Source: Microbacterium hibisci | Lineage (GTDB): Bacteria > Actinomycetota > Actinomycetes > Actinomycetales > Microbacteriaceae | NCBI RefSeq assembly: GCF_015278255.1 | Contig: NZ_JADIJC010000006.1 | Location: 186,001 to 250,000, forward strand | DNA length: 64,000 bases | Direction of reading: 5' to 3' | Shown here: positions 54,974 through 63,289 of the stretch, piece after piece | How the letters are laid out: every line of letters starts with the position of its first letter | Position numbering within the stretch: the stretch's first letter is position 1 | Translations under genes and position numbers: made by a program | The notes under the pieces: generated by a model | What the model saw: only the letters and a program-made list of their open reading frames with translations | Database searches by the model: none | What the model was told of the DNA's origin: nothing

Positions 54974-55050
54974 CATGTCCCCATTTCCGCTCTGCATGTC
55001 CCAGAAACCCTCGCTCCGGCGCCTCGGAACGACCGAAAGTGGGACATGCA
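54974..55050. repeat. Inverted repeat between prpB and prpC
   Basis: CATGTCCC (54974-54981, and again TGCATGTCCC at 54993) can pair with GGGACATGCA (55041-55050); ATTTCC and GAAAGT extend it. The two left arms allow two alternative folds. It could make a break in the transcript before prpC. Confidence 0.5.
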
Positions 55051-55074
55051 TCACCTCGAAGGAGAGCCGCAGCC

Positions 55075-56265
55075 ATGAGTGAACCCGACATCAAGAAGGG
55101 GCTCGCCGGCGTCGTCGTGGACTACACGGCGGTCTCGAAGGTCAACCCCGAGACGAACTCGCTGCTGTATCGCGGCTACCCGGTGCAGGAGCTCGCGGCG
55201 ACGCAGCCGTTCGAGTCCGTCGCGTACCTGCTGTGGCACGGCGAGCTGCCGACCGACGTGCAGCTCGCGCAGCTGCGCGCCACCGAGCGCCAGTACCGTC
55301 ACCTGCCCGCCGACGTGCGCGCGGCGATCGACCTCGTTCCCGTCGACGCGCACCCGATGGACGAGGTGCGCACGGCGGTGAGCCTCATCGGCGCCCGCGA
55401 CCTCGCCGGGACCGGCTCGGTGCTCGACGCGAGCGGCAGCGCCGACGAGAACCTCGCGCGCAGCATCCGTCTCTTCGCCGTCCTTCCCGCGATCGTCGCC
55501 TACGGCCAGCGCCGCCGGCGCGGCCAGCAGCCCGTCGCGCCCCGCGACGACCTGGACTACGCCGCGAACTTCCTCTGGATGACCTTCGGCGAGGAGTCGG
55601 ACGACGTCGTCGTCGACGCGTTCAACCGCTCGATGATCCTCTACGCGGAGCACTCGTTCAACGCGTCGACCTTCACGGGCCGCGTGATCGCGTCGACGCT
55701 GAGCGACCTCTACTCGGCGGTCGTCGGCGCCATCGGCGCCCTCAAGGGACCGCTGCACGGCGGCGCGAACGAGGCCGTGCTGCACATCTTCGACGAGATC
55801 GGCACGGCCGAGAACGTCGGGCCGTGGCTGGACGAGGCGCTCGCCGAGAAGCGCAAGATCATGGGCTTCGGCCACCGCGTGTACAAGCGCGGCGACTCAC
55901 GCGTGCCCACCATGAAGGCGGCGCTCGACACGCTCGTCGAGCACTACGACCGCCCCGAGGTGGCCGCGCTCTACGACACGCTCGAGTCGGAGTTCGTCAG
56001 CCGCAAGGGCATCTACCCCAACCTCGACTACCCGTCGGGGCCCGCGTACAACCTCATGGGCTTCGACACGCTCACCTTCACGCCGCTGTTCGTCGCCGCG
56101 CGGGTCACGGGCTGGACCGCCCACATCATGGAGCAGCTCGCCTCGAATGCGCTCATCCGCCCGCTGTCGGAGTACAACGGCCCTGACGAGCGCCATATCG
56201 AGGGCTACGTGGCGGATGCCGCCAGCCTCGCCGCCGCCGAACGCGAAGAGGAAGCCGCGGGGTGA
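55075..56265 (+). CDS. prpC: 2-methylcitrate synthase
   Basis: 396 residues, slightly longer than most (about 375). Condenses propionyl-CoA with oxaloacetate; also likely weak citrate synthase. KKGLAGVVVDYTAVSKVNPETNSLLYRGYPVQEL is the PrpC-type start (GVxAD-like). Active-site His and Asp: LYAEHSFNASTFTGRVIAST, GPLHGGANEAVL, GFGHRVYKRGDSR and LDYPSGPAYNLMG. A 15-residue insert RRRRGQQPVAPRDD lies near residue 145. ATG 55075 follows GGAGAG. Last metabolic step of the methylcitrate cycle encoded here. Confidence 0.9.
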   Translation: MSEPDIKKGLAGVVVDYTAVSKVNPETNSLLYRGYPVQELAATQPFESVAYLLWHGELPTDVQLAQLRATERQYRHLPADVRAAIDLVPVDAHPMDEVRTAVSLIGARDLAGTGSVLDASGSADENLARSIRLFAVLPAIVAYGQRRRRGQQPVAPRDDLDYAANFLWMTFGEESDDVVVDAFNRSMILYAEHSFNASTFTGRVIASTLSDLYSAVVGAIGALKGPLHGGANEAVLHIFDEIGTAENVGPWLDEALAEKRKIMGFGHRVYKRGDSRVPTMKAALDTLVEHYDRPEVAALYDTLESEFVSRKGIYPNLDYPSGPAYNLMGFDTLTFTPLFVAARVTGWTAHIMEQLASNALIRPLSEYNGPDERHIEGYVADAASLAAAEREEEAAG

Positions 56266-56269
56266 AGCC

Positions 56270-56725
56270 GTGAGCCTCTGGTTCGGCGACGTCGCCGGCA
56301 TCGATCTGACGGCGATGGCCCCGGGGACGCTCATCGAGAACCTCGGGATCGAGATCGTCGAGATCCGCGACGACGCGCTGGTGGGACGGATGCCGGTGGA
56401 CCGGCGCACCGTGCAGCCCGCCGGCGTGCTCCACGGTGGGGCCTCCGTAGCGCTCGCCGAGACGCTCGCGTCGTGGGCCGGCTACCTCGCGGTCGACCGC
56501 GAGCGCTTCCACGTCGTCGGCCAGGAGATCAACGCCAACCACATTCGTCCGATCGCGTCGGGCTGGGTCACGGCGACCGTCACGCCGGCGAACCTCGGCC
56601 GCCGCGCGCACGTGTGGGAGATCCGCATCGTCGACGAGGCGGGCCGCCTCGTCTGCATCTCGCGCTGCACGCTCGCGGTGATCGAGCAGCGCAGCACCTA
56701 CGCGACGCCCGACGCGCGCGGTTGA
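56270..56725 (+). CDS. Hotdog-fold thioesterase (PaaI type)
   Basis: 151 residues. VQPAGVLHGGASVALAETLASWAG holds the catalytic HGG and Glu or Asp of PaaI-type acyl-CoA thioesterases; NANHIRPIASGWVTATVTPANLGRRAHVWEIRI is the second strand set. It would hydrolyse an acyl-CoA, possibly relieving propionyl- or methyl-branched CoA. GTG 56270 begins 5 bases after the prpC stop and ends at a strong hairpin, so it is the last gene of the operon. Confidence 0.85.
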   Translation: MSLWFGDVAGIDLTAMAPGTLIENLGIEIVEIRDDALVGRMPVDRRTVQPAGVLHGGASVALAETLASWAGYLAVDRERFHVVGQEINANHIRPIASGWVTATVTPANLGRRAHVWEIRIVDEAGRLVCISRCTLAVIEQRSTYATPDARG

Positions 56726-56728
56726 TTC

Positions 56729-56771
56729 CGGATGCCTCGCCCCGGCGTCGCGCGCCGGGGCGAGGCATCCG
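56729..56771 (+). terminator. Hairpin terminator of the propionate operon
   Basis: CGGATGCCTCGCCCCGGCG (56729-56747) and its exact complement (56753-56771), loop TCGCG; 19-bp perfect stem four bases after the stop. No T-tract. It also lies 3' of the convergent Liv operon. Confidence 0.75.
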
Positions 56772-56848
56772 TCATCCCGCGTGCGTTGCCTCGTTCGCTT
56801 CGTTCGTCGCGACACGCGGGTTCGCCGCCGCGCGGGGACGGGGTCGGG

Positions 56849-57904
56849 TCAGCGACGGCCCGGGATCCGGCGGACGACGGGCGCGAGCCCGGCGCGCAGC
56901 AGGCCCACGAGGCCGTAGGGCAGGAAGAACGCGAACACGATCAGCACCGCGCCGTAGACCGCGCCCGTCGCGGCCGGGCTCATCGTCGACGTGAATGTCG
57001 GGACGTACTGCACGAACAGCGCGCCGAGCACCGCACCGGGCACGGTGGCGAGGCCGCCGACGACGATCAGCGTCACGAACGAGATCGAGAGCGTCAGGCC
57101 GAAGTTCTCGGGCCCGATGAACTCCAGCAGCAGCGCGTACAGCCCGCCGGCGACGCCCGCGTAGATCGCGGAGGCGGCGAACAGGCGGGTCTTCGTCTGC
57201 CAGACGTCGACGCCGAGTGTCTCGGCGACCAGCTCGGCGTCGCGCACCGCGACGAACGAGCGGCCGAGGCGTCCGCGGGCGAGGCGGCGCGTCACCAGGT
57301 ACGCGAGCCCGGCCACGACGAGAGCCAGGTAGTACACCCACTGGTCGTGCGCGAGCGGGATCCAGGCGGGCGGATCGCCGTCGATCGCGATGCCGCGGCT
57401 GCCGTGGGTCCACGGCTCCAGCGCGCGGATGACCGCCGGTGTCGCCATCGCCATGGCGAGCGTCACGAGGCCCAGCTGCAGCCCGCGCAGACGCAGCGCG
57501 GGCAGGCCGATGAGGTAGCCGACCACGAACGGCAGCGCGCCGGCGACGATGAGGGTGAGCGGATGCGGAAGCCCGGCCTCACCGGCGACGGCCACGGTGT
57601 ACGCGCCGATGGCGAAGAAGGCCGAGTGGCCGAGCGAGACCTGCCCGCCGAATCCGACGAGGAGATTCAACCCGAGGCCGACGATCGCCCAGATCATCAC
57701 GAGCGTGACGGTCAGGTTGATGTAGCTGGGGTTGACGAGGGGGACGGCGATCAGCCCCGCGGCCGCGGCGATCCCGAGGACCATCGTCAGCCAGCGCGGT
57801 GGCGCCAGCGGCGGCCGGGGGCGGCGCAGCCACTCGGCGGCGGAGGTCGCGGGACGCCGCGAGGCCAGCAGAGTGCGGACGGGGGAGGTCGTGGTCATGG
57901 TCAT
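56849..57904 (-). CDS. Liv-type ABC transporter permease (LivM-like)
   Basis: 351 residues, about nine hydrophobic segments from residue 37 on. LGLNLLVGFGGQVSLGHSAFFAIGAYTVAV and GLPALRLRGLQLGLVTLAMA are LivM hallmarks; the ATPase-docking loop contains RSFVAVRDAELVAETLGVDVWQTKTRLFAAS. A 35-residue basic start precedes helix 1. ATG 57904 overlaps the livH stop by 4 bp. Last gene of the leftward operon. Confidence 0.9.
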   Translation of the reverse strand: MTMTTTSPVRTLLASRRPATSAAEWLRRPRPPLAPPRWLTMVLGIAAAAGLIAVPLVNPSYINLTVTLVMIWAIVGLGLNLLVGFGGQVSLGHSAFFAIGAYTVAVAGEAGLPHPLTLIVAGALPFVVGYLIGLPALRLRGLQLGLVTLAMAMATPAVIRALEPWTHGSRGIAIDGDPPAWIPLAHDQWVYYLALVVAGLAYLVTRRLARGRLGRSFVAVRDAELVAETLGVDVWQTKTRLFAASAIYAGVAGGLYALLLEFIGPENFGLTLSISFVTLIVVGGLATVPGAVLGALFVQYVPTFTSTMSPAATGAVYGAVLIVFAFFLPYGLVGLLRAGLAPVVRRIPGRR

Positions 57905-58779
57905 GCGCGCACCAGCTCTCGGCGTCCGAAGATCCCCTGGGGTCGCAGCAGCAGCACCGCGACGATGATCAGCAGCGCGACGACCTGCTTGAGTTCGGAA
58001 CCCACGGCGGGGAGATAGCTGCCGGCGAGGTTCTCGATCACCCCGACCGCCACCCCGCCGACGAGTGCGCCGACCGGCGATTCCAGTCCGCCGAGAGTCG
58101 CGGCGGCGAAGGCGTAGATCAGGACGGGACCCATCATGCCCGGGTGGAGGAACAGCTCCGGCGCGATCATGGTGCCGGCGAGCGCGCCGACGGCGCCGGC
58201 GATCGCCCAGCCGATCGACATCGTGCGGCCCGTCGAGATTCCCGACAGCTCCGCCGACTCGGGGGCGGACACCGCTGCGCGCATGCGCAGTCCGACGCGC
58301 GTGAAGCCGAACAGCGCCGCCAGGCCCGCCGCGACCACGAGCACCGAGAAGACGATGCCGACGTCCTGGCGTGAGACCGACACCCCGCCGATGACGAATG
58401 ACCCGGCGCCGAAGAGGGCGGGCATCTCCTTGGTCTGGTAGGTCCAGACCCAGCCGATGAGTGCGTTGAGGGCGATCATCAGGCCGAGGCTCACGATGAT
58501 CAGCGGCAGGTGCTGATGGCGGCGCACGAGCGGCCGCACCAGCACCCGCTCGATGCCCGCCGACAGCAGCGCGAGCACCGCCATCGACACGACGAGAGCG
58601 CCCCAGATCGGCAGCCCCCAGGCGGTGAGCTGCCACGACACATAGGCGCCCAGCAGGGCGAGTTCACCCTGCGCGAAGTTCAGCGTGCGCGACGCACGGT
58701 AGACGAGCACGATGGCGAGCGCCAGCGCGCCGTACACCGCGCCCGTCGCGATGCCGTCGACGACCTGCTGCAGGAACAT
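57901..58779 (-). CDS. Liv-type ABC transporter permease (LivH-like)
   Basis: 292 residues, eight hydrophobic segments. MFLQQVVDGIATGAVYGALALAIVLVYRASRTLNFAQGELALLGAY is the diagnostic LivH start. GLRMRAAVSAPESAELSGISTGRTMSIGWA is its docking loop. It forms the channel with LivM for amino acids or other short acids. GAGGAG precedes ATG 58779. Confidence 0.9.
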   Translation of the reverse strand: MFLQQVVDGIATGAVYGALALAIVLVYRASRTLNFAQGELALLGAYVSWQLTAWGLPIWGALVVSMAVLALLSAGIERVLVRPLVRRHQHLPLIIVSLGLMIALNALIGWVWTYQTKEMPALFGAGSFVIGGVSVSRQDVGIVFSVLVVAAGLAALFGFTRVGLRMRAAVSAPESAELSGISTGRTMSIGWAIAGAVGALAGTMIAPELFLHPGMMGPVLIYAFAAATLGGLESPVGALVGGVAVGVIENLAGSYLPAVGSELKQVVALLIIVAVLLLRPQGIFGRRELVRA

Positions 58780-58789
58780 GGGTGTCTCC

Positions 58790-59497
58790 TCACATCCCGA
58801 GGTACGCGCGGCGCACCTCGTCCTGGTCGCGCAGCTCGGCGGCGGGCCCGCGCACGGTGAGGGAGCCGCTCTCGATGACGATGGCCTCCTCGGCGATGCC
58901 GAGCGCGAGCTCGGCATTCTGCTCGACGAGCAGCATCGCGGTGCCGGTCTCACGCCCGATCTCGTCGAGAGTCGCGAAGAGCTCCTGGGTGATCTTGGGC
59001 GCGAGTCCGAGCGAGGGTTCGTCGAGGAGCACCAGTCGAGGCGCGGCCATGTACGCGCGGGCGATCGCGAGCAGCTGCTGCTCGCCGCCGCTGAGCCCCG
59101 ACGCCGGCCGGCCGCTGCGCTCACCGAGCCGCGGGAAGCGGTCGAGCCAGCGCGCCGCGTCGCGCGCGGCCTCGCGCCCGGGGCGACTCGAGCCGCCCAC
59201 GAGGAGGTTCTCGCGCACGGTGAGGTCGCCGAACGTTCCGCGGCCCTGGGGCACGTGCGCGATGCCGGTCGCGGCGACCCGGTGCGGCGGCATCCCGCCG
59301 ATCTCCGTTCCTCCGAAGCGGATGAACCCCTCGACACGGCACATGCCCGAGATGCTGCGGAGCGTCGTCGTCTTGCCGGCGCCGTTGGCGCCCAGCACGA
59401 CGAGCCTGCCGCCCTCGGGGATGTCGAACACGATGTCGCGCAGCACGGTCACCGCGCCGTAGCCGGCGGCGGCGATCTCGACCGACAGCAGCGTCAT
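58790..59497 (-). CDS. Liv-type ABC transporter ATPase (LivF-like)
   Basis: 235 residues. Walker A GANGAGKTT, Q-loop GIAHVPQGRGTFGDLTVRENLLV (the LivF-specific PQGRxxF), signature LSGGEQQLL, Walker B LVLLDEPSLGLAP. It pairs with the LivG-like ATPase. ATG 59497 overlaps the livG stop by 4 bp. Confidence 0.92.
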   Translation of the reverse strand: MTLLSVEIAAAGYGAVTVLRDIVFDIPEGGRLVVLGANGAGKTTTLRSISGMCRVEGFIRFGGTEIGGMPPHRVAATGIAHVPQGRGTFGDLTVRENLLVGGSSRPGREAARDAARWLDRFPRLGERSGRPASGLSGGEQQLLAIARAYMAAPRLVLLDEPSLGLAPKITQELFATLDEIGRETGTAMLLVEQNAELALGIAEEAIVIESGSLTVRGPAAELRDQDEVRRAYLGM

Positions 59498-60264
59498 GCG
59501 GCGGCGCTCCCGAGGTAGGCGGCGACGACCTGCGGATCCCGGGCGACCTCGGCCGGCGTGCCGGTCGCGATGACCCGCCCGAAGTTGAGGACGACGACCC
59601 GGTCGCAGACGGCGCCGACGAGTCCCATGTGGTGCTCGACCAGGAGGATCGCCGTGCCGCGGTCGGCGGCGAGGCGCCGCAGCGTCGTGCCGAGCTCGAG
59701 CACCTCGCCGTGGATGAGCCCGTTCGCCGGCTCGTCGACCAGCAGCAGCCGGGGCTCGGCGATGAGGGCGCGCGCCAGCTCGACGCGCTTGAGCGTGCCG
59801 AACGGCAGGGTGCCGACGACTCGCGGTGCAGCCTCGGCGAGTCCGAGGTCGTCGAGCAGCGCGACCGCCCGGTCGCGCATCGCCTCCTCGGTGCGGGCGA
59901 GCTCGGGCAGCGCGAGCGCGCTCGCCCAGTAGCCGCCGCGCGTGGCGTGATACGCGCCGGCCAGCACGTTCTCGAGCACGGTCTGCGAGGGGAGCAGGCC
60001 GAGGTTCTGGAACGTGCGGCCGACGCCCAGCGCGGCGATCCGGTGCCGGGGGAGCCGAGTGACCTCGGCACCCCCGACCCGGATGCTGCCCTGCTGCGGG
60101 CGGTAGAGCCCGCTGACGCAGTTGAACAGGCTCGTCTTCCCGGCGCCGTTGGGGCCGATCAGCCCGACGACCTCGCCGTCCCCGACGGTCAGGCTCGGCC
60201 CGTCGAGGGCCTGCAGTCCACCGAAAGACAACTGGACGTCCGAGATCTCGAGCAGAGCGGCCAT
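59494..60264 (-). CDS. Liv-type ABC transporter ATPase (LivG-like)
   Basis: 256 residues. Walker A GPNGAGKTS, GVGRTFQNLGLLPSQTVLENVLAGAYH (LivG-type Q-loop), signature LPFGTLKRVELARAL (non-canonical GTLKR), Walker B LLLVDEPANGLI. The C-terminus carries VVLNFGRVIATGTPAEV, family-specific. It begins 4 bp after the binding-protein stop. Confidence 0.92.
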   Translation of the reverse strand: MAALLEISDVQLSFGGLQALDGPSLTVGDGEVVGLIGPNGAGKTSLFNCVSGLYRPQQGSIRVGGAEVTRLPRHRIAALGVGRTFQNLGLLPSQTVLENVLAGAYHATRGGYWASALALPELARTEEAMRDRAVALLDDLGLAEAAPRVVGTLPFGTLKRVELARALIAEPRLLLVDEPANGLIHGEVLELGTTLRRLAADRGTAILLVEHHMGLVGAVCDRVVVLNFGRVIATGTPAEVARDPQVVAAYLGSAAA

Positions 60265-60268
60265 GGTG

Positions 60269-61555
60269 TCAGTCGCCGACGGTGTAAGTGCCCTCGGCGA
60301 GGTCCCAGTTCTCGCCGTTGAAGACCTGCACCTTGATCTCGCGGAACACGTACGGGTAGTCCGGCGTGGTCGTGACGGTGACCGGTGCCAGATCGAGCTC
60401 GAGCTCGTCGAACGACGTCGCGGCCTTCAGGAGCGCCGCGCGGGAGCATCCGTCCATCTGGGTCAGCGCCGCCTCGAGCAGCTGGGCCGTCTGGTAGCCG
60501 GCAGCCGCAGGGGCCGAGAGCGCGTTCACCTCGTCCGGGTGCGCCGCGGCGAACTCGGTCCACGCGTCGAAGCCCGGGTCGCCCGCCTGCGACGGGTCGG
60601 TGATGTCCTTGGTGTACGCGATCGACACGACGCCGTCGGCCGCGCCCGGCCCCGCGGGCTTGAGGAAGAAGGTCGCGTCCGCGGCGGGCGCGTTGATCAC
60701 CGTGGTGGCGTCCCACCCGAGCTCGAGCTTCTTCTTGAGCGACTGCGTGGCGAATGCCCCGACGGCCCAGTTGAGGAAGACGTCCGCGCCCGACGACGCG
60801 AGCGTGGTCACCTGGCTGTCGACGGACGCCGAGGCGACCTCGTACGACTCCGCGGCGACGAGCTCGACGCCGGTGCCCTCGAACGCCTCCTCGAAGCCCG
60901 CGCGGATGCTCTCGCCGAAGTCGTCGTTCTGGTACAGGATCGCCGCCTTCGCGTCGGGGTGGTTCTCGACGATGTACTCGCTGAGCGCCTGCACCTCGAA
61001 GCTGTACTGCGGCATGAACGCCGTCGTCCAGGGGTCGGTCTCGTGGAGATCGAGGATCGCGTCGCTGCCGGTCCCGGTGAAGAGGTTCGGCACGCCCGCC
61101 TCCTCCACGTAGGGGGCGACGCTGATGGCGGCGCCGGTGCCCAGCACGCCGGCGAGGGCGAAGACCTCCTCCTGCTCGACGAGCGTGCGCACGTTCGCGG
61201 CGGTCTTGGCGGGGTCGTAGCCGTCGTCGAGCACCGAGACCGTGACCTCGCGGCTCACGCCGTCGGCGAACTCGAGGCCGCCATCGGCGTTGATGTCGTC
61301 GAAGTAGGCCTTGAGCGTCTGGCCGATGGCGCCGTATGCGGCGGCGGGACCCGACAGGGCGATGCTGTTGCCGATCCGCACTTCGGTGTCGGTAAAGCCG
61401 GGATCGCACTGCGCCGCCTCCTCCGGCCCGGCGGCCTCGGGTTCGGCCTCGCGGCCGGCGCAGCCGGCGAGGACGAGGGCAGTGGCGGTGGCGCCGGCCG
61501 CGAAGAGCGGCAGCAGGCGGCGGGAGGGGCGGGTGGTGCGAAGGGTCGACATCAT
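60269..61555 (-). CDS. Liv-type substrate-binding lipoprotein
   Basis: 428 residues. Signal peptide and lipobox LAGC (Cys32). The two-lobed periplasmic fold begins TEVRIGNSIALSGPAAAYGAIGQTLKAYFDDINADGG, typical of Leu/Ile/Val-binding relatives. Many members bind aromatic or branched acids; here the acyl-CoA ligase and dehydrogenase upstream suggest something other than amino acids. ATG 61555 or 61552 is the start. Fifteen bp follow the fusion gene. Confidence 0.88.
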   Translation of the reverse strand: MMSTLRTTRPSRRLLPLFAAGATATALVLAGCAGREAEPEAAGPEEAAQCDPGFTDTEVRIGNSIALSGPAAAYGAIGQTLKAYFDDINADGGLEFADGVSREVTVSVLDDGYDPAKTAANVRTLVEQEEVFALAGVLGTGAAISVAPYVEEAGVPNLFTGTGSDAILDLHETDPWTTAFMPQYSFEVQALSEYIVENHPDAKAAILYQNDDFGESIRAGFEEAFEGTGVELVAAESYEVASASVDSQVTTLASSGADVFLNWAVGAFATQSLKKKLELGWDATTVINAPAADATFFLKPAGPGAADGVVSIAYTKDITDPSQAGDPGFDAWTEFAAAHPDEVNALSAPAAAGYQTAQLLEAALTQMDGCSRAALLKAATSFDELELDLAPVTVTTTPDYPYVFREIKVQVFNGENWDLAEGTYTVGD

Positions 61556-61570
61556 TCCTCCTCGAATGCG

Positions 61571-63286
61571 TCAGGTGCTGTGTGCTGTGGGAAGGGTGTC
61601 GCCGGTGGCGACGGGGCGGTCCTCGACTCGCTCGAGGACGAAGTGGAAGGGGCGGCCGCGGTCGTCGGTGCCGGGGCCCGTCATGACGCCGAGCACGGCA
61701 TCGGGGCCCAGCCGCACGAAGTGGTCGATGATCGGCTGCCCGTCGTAGACCATCGACCCGGTCACGACGCCGTCGTGCTCGATCTGGCGCAGCGTCGCGC
61801 CGCCGCGGGCGAGTCGCGCATCGGCGACGAGCCCGCCGTCGTCGGTGGTGCACACGATGGGCGCCACGTCGTCGTCGGCGCGGAAGAGTTTGCCGTACCA
61901 CCGGCTGCGCTCGAGCATGCGGCCGGCGCGGTGCCCGCGCGTGGCGGCCCAGCCGTGCCACAGACCGCGCAGGTCGGCCGTCGCGATGGGCGGCAGCGAG
62001 CGCCACAGGGCGCGCAGGTCGCCGTCGTCGAGGCCCGCCCGCAGGCGGTCGACGAGCGGGAGAGCGGATGCCGCAACCGGCGTCGCTGGATCAACAGCCT
62101 CCGCCCGGGCCGGCGTGGCGCCGGACGCGCCGCCCTGTGCCGTGGCCGGCGCGGCGCCGGACGCGCCGCCCTGCGCCGCGGCCGGCGCGGCGATCGCGGC
62201 GGCGTGGGGCGCGGCATCCGTCTCGTCCATCACCAGCACCGGCTTCACCACGCGGCCCGCGCGCACGTCGGCGATGGCCCTCGCGGCGTCGGCGAAGGGG
62301 TAGGTGGCGACGAGGCACTCGACGGGGAGCCGCCCCGCGCGCCACAGCGCCGCGAGCAGGGGCACGTCGCGGGTGACGTCGGAGTCGCCCTCGATCACGC
62401 CGCTCAGCGTGCGGCCCCACAGCACGCGAGTCTGCGACACGGTCACCGGATTGGCGCCGGGCTTCAGGGCCACGGTGGCGGCGACGCCGCGCGGCGCGAG
62501 AGCCGCGATCGCCGTGTCGATGGACGCCTGCGAGCCGACCGTGTCGACGACATGGGTGAACACGGCGGACCGGCCGAGGTCCTCGGGAGCAAGCGCCTGC
62601 GATGCGCCCAGCTCGAGCCCGAGCGACCGGCGGGCGGCGACGGGGTCGGTGACCACGATGCGCCCGACCCCGCGGTGAGCCGCGGCCATGACCGCGGCGA
62701 GTCCCGTCGTCCCCGCGCCGATCACCAGGAGGGCGTCGGCGGGGGCCGGGCGCAGCACGTTCAGCACGGTTCCGGCACCGGTCAGGATGCCGCAGCCCAG
62801 CGTCGCCGCGACCTCCCAGGGCACGTCGGCGCCGACGGGGATCGCGGCCGACTCGTGCACGACGACGCGGGTCGCCCACGACGACTGCGACATCCAGCCG
62901 GTCGTCACCCGCTCGCCGTCCGCGGTGGCCGCGTCGGAGCGGGGTGCGTAATTGAGCTCGGCGAACCGGTCGCAGTAGGCGGGGTGGCCGTCGGCACACG
63001 CCGGGCACGCGCCGCACGAGCCGAAGCCGAGCACGACGCGGTCGCCGGGCCGGGCCCGGGTCACGCCGGTGCCGACCGCCTCGACGATGCCGGCGCCCTC
63101 GTGGCCGAACACTGCCGGGTAGCGGTCGCCGGCACCGCCGTCGATGCCGAACAGGTCGGTGGGGCACACGCCCGACGCCATGACGCGCACGACGAGCTCC
63201 AGCTCGCCGGGCTCGCGCAGGGCGACGTCGGTGAGCGCGACGGATCCGCCGCGCTCTCGGACGAGCGCGGCCACAGCATCTGTCAT
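61571..63286 (-). CDS. Zinc alcohol dehydrogenase fused to a GXWXG/DUF4334 module
   Basis: 571 residues. Residues 1-370 are a medium-chain alcohol dehydrogenase of the aryl-alcohol type: catalytic zinc Cys in GVCPTDLFG and His in FGHEGAG; structural zinc CGACPACADGHPAYC; NAD site VIGAGTTGLAAV. After an Ala-rich linker of tandem units, residues about 415-571 hold LRGLWHGWAATRGH and RSRWYGKLF, matching the GXWXG and DUF4334 domains, usually a separate 180-residue protein. The fusion is unusual. ATG 63286 begins 3 bp after the ligase stop. It may oxidise the alcohol form of the imported compound. Confidence 0.85.
   Translation of the reverse strand: MTDAVAALVRERGGSVALTDVALREPGELELVVRVMASGVCPTDLFGIDGGAGDRYPAVFGHEGAGIVEAVGTGVTRARPGDRVVLGFGSCGACPACADGHPAYCDRFAELNYAPRSDAATADGERVTTGWMSQSSWATRVVVHESAAIPVGADVPWEVAATLGCGILTGAGTVLNVLRPAPADALLVIGAGTTGLAAVMAAAHRGVGRIVVTDPVAARRSLGLELGASQALAPEDLGRSAVFTHVVDTVGSQASIDTAIAALAPRGVAATVALKPGANPVTVSQTRVLWGRTLSGVIEGDSDVTRDVPLLAALWRAGRLPVECLVATYPFADAARAIADVRAGRVVKPVLVMDETDAAPHAAAIAAPAAAQGGASGAAPATAQGGASGATPARAEAVDPATPVAASALPLVDRLRAGLDDGDLRALWRSLPPIATADLRGLWHGWAATRGHRAGRMLERSRWYGKLFRADDDVAPIVCTTDDGGLVADARLARGGATLRQIEHDGVVTGSMVYDGQPIIDHFVRLGPDAVLGVMTGPGTDDRGRPFHFVLERVEDRPVATGDTLPTAHST
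62112..62190. repeat. Tandem repeat encoding the dehydrogenase-DUF4334 linker
   Basis: A 36-bp unit (GCCGGCGTGGCGCCGGACG and onward) occurs twice and partly a third time, with a few changes; multiples of three keep the frame and produce the AQGGASGA repeats of the linker. Confidence 0.7.
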
Positions 63287-63289
63287 CGG

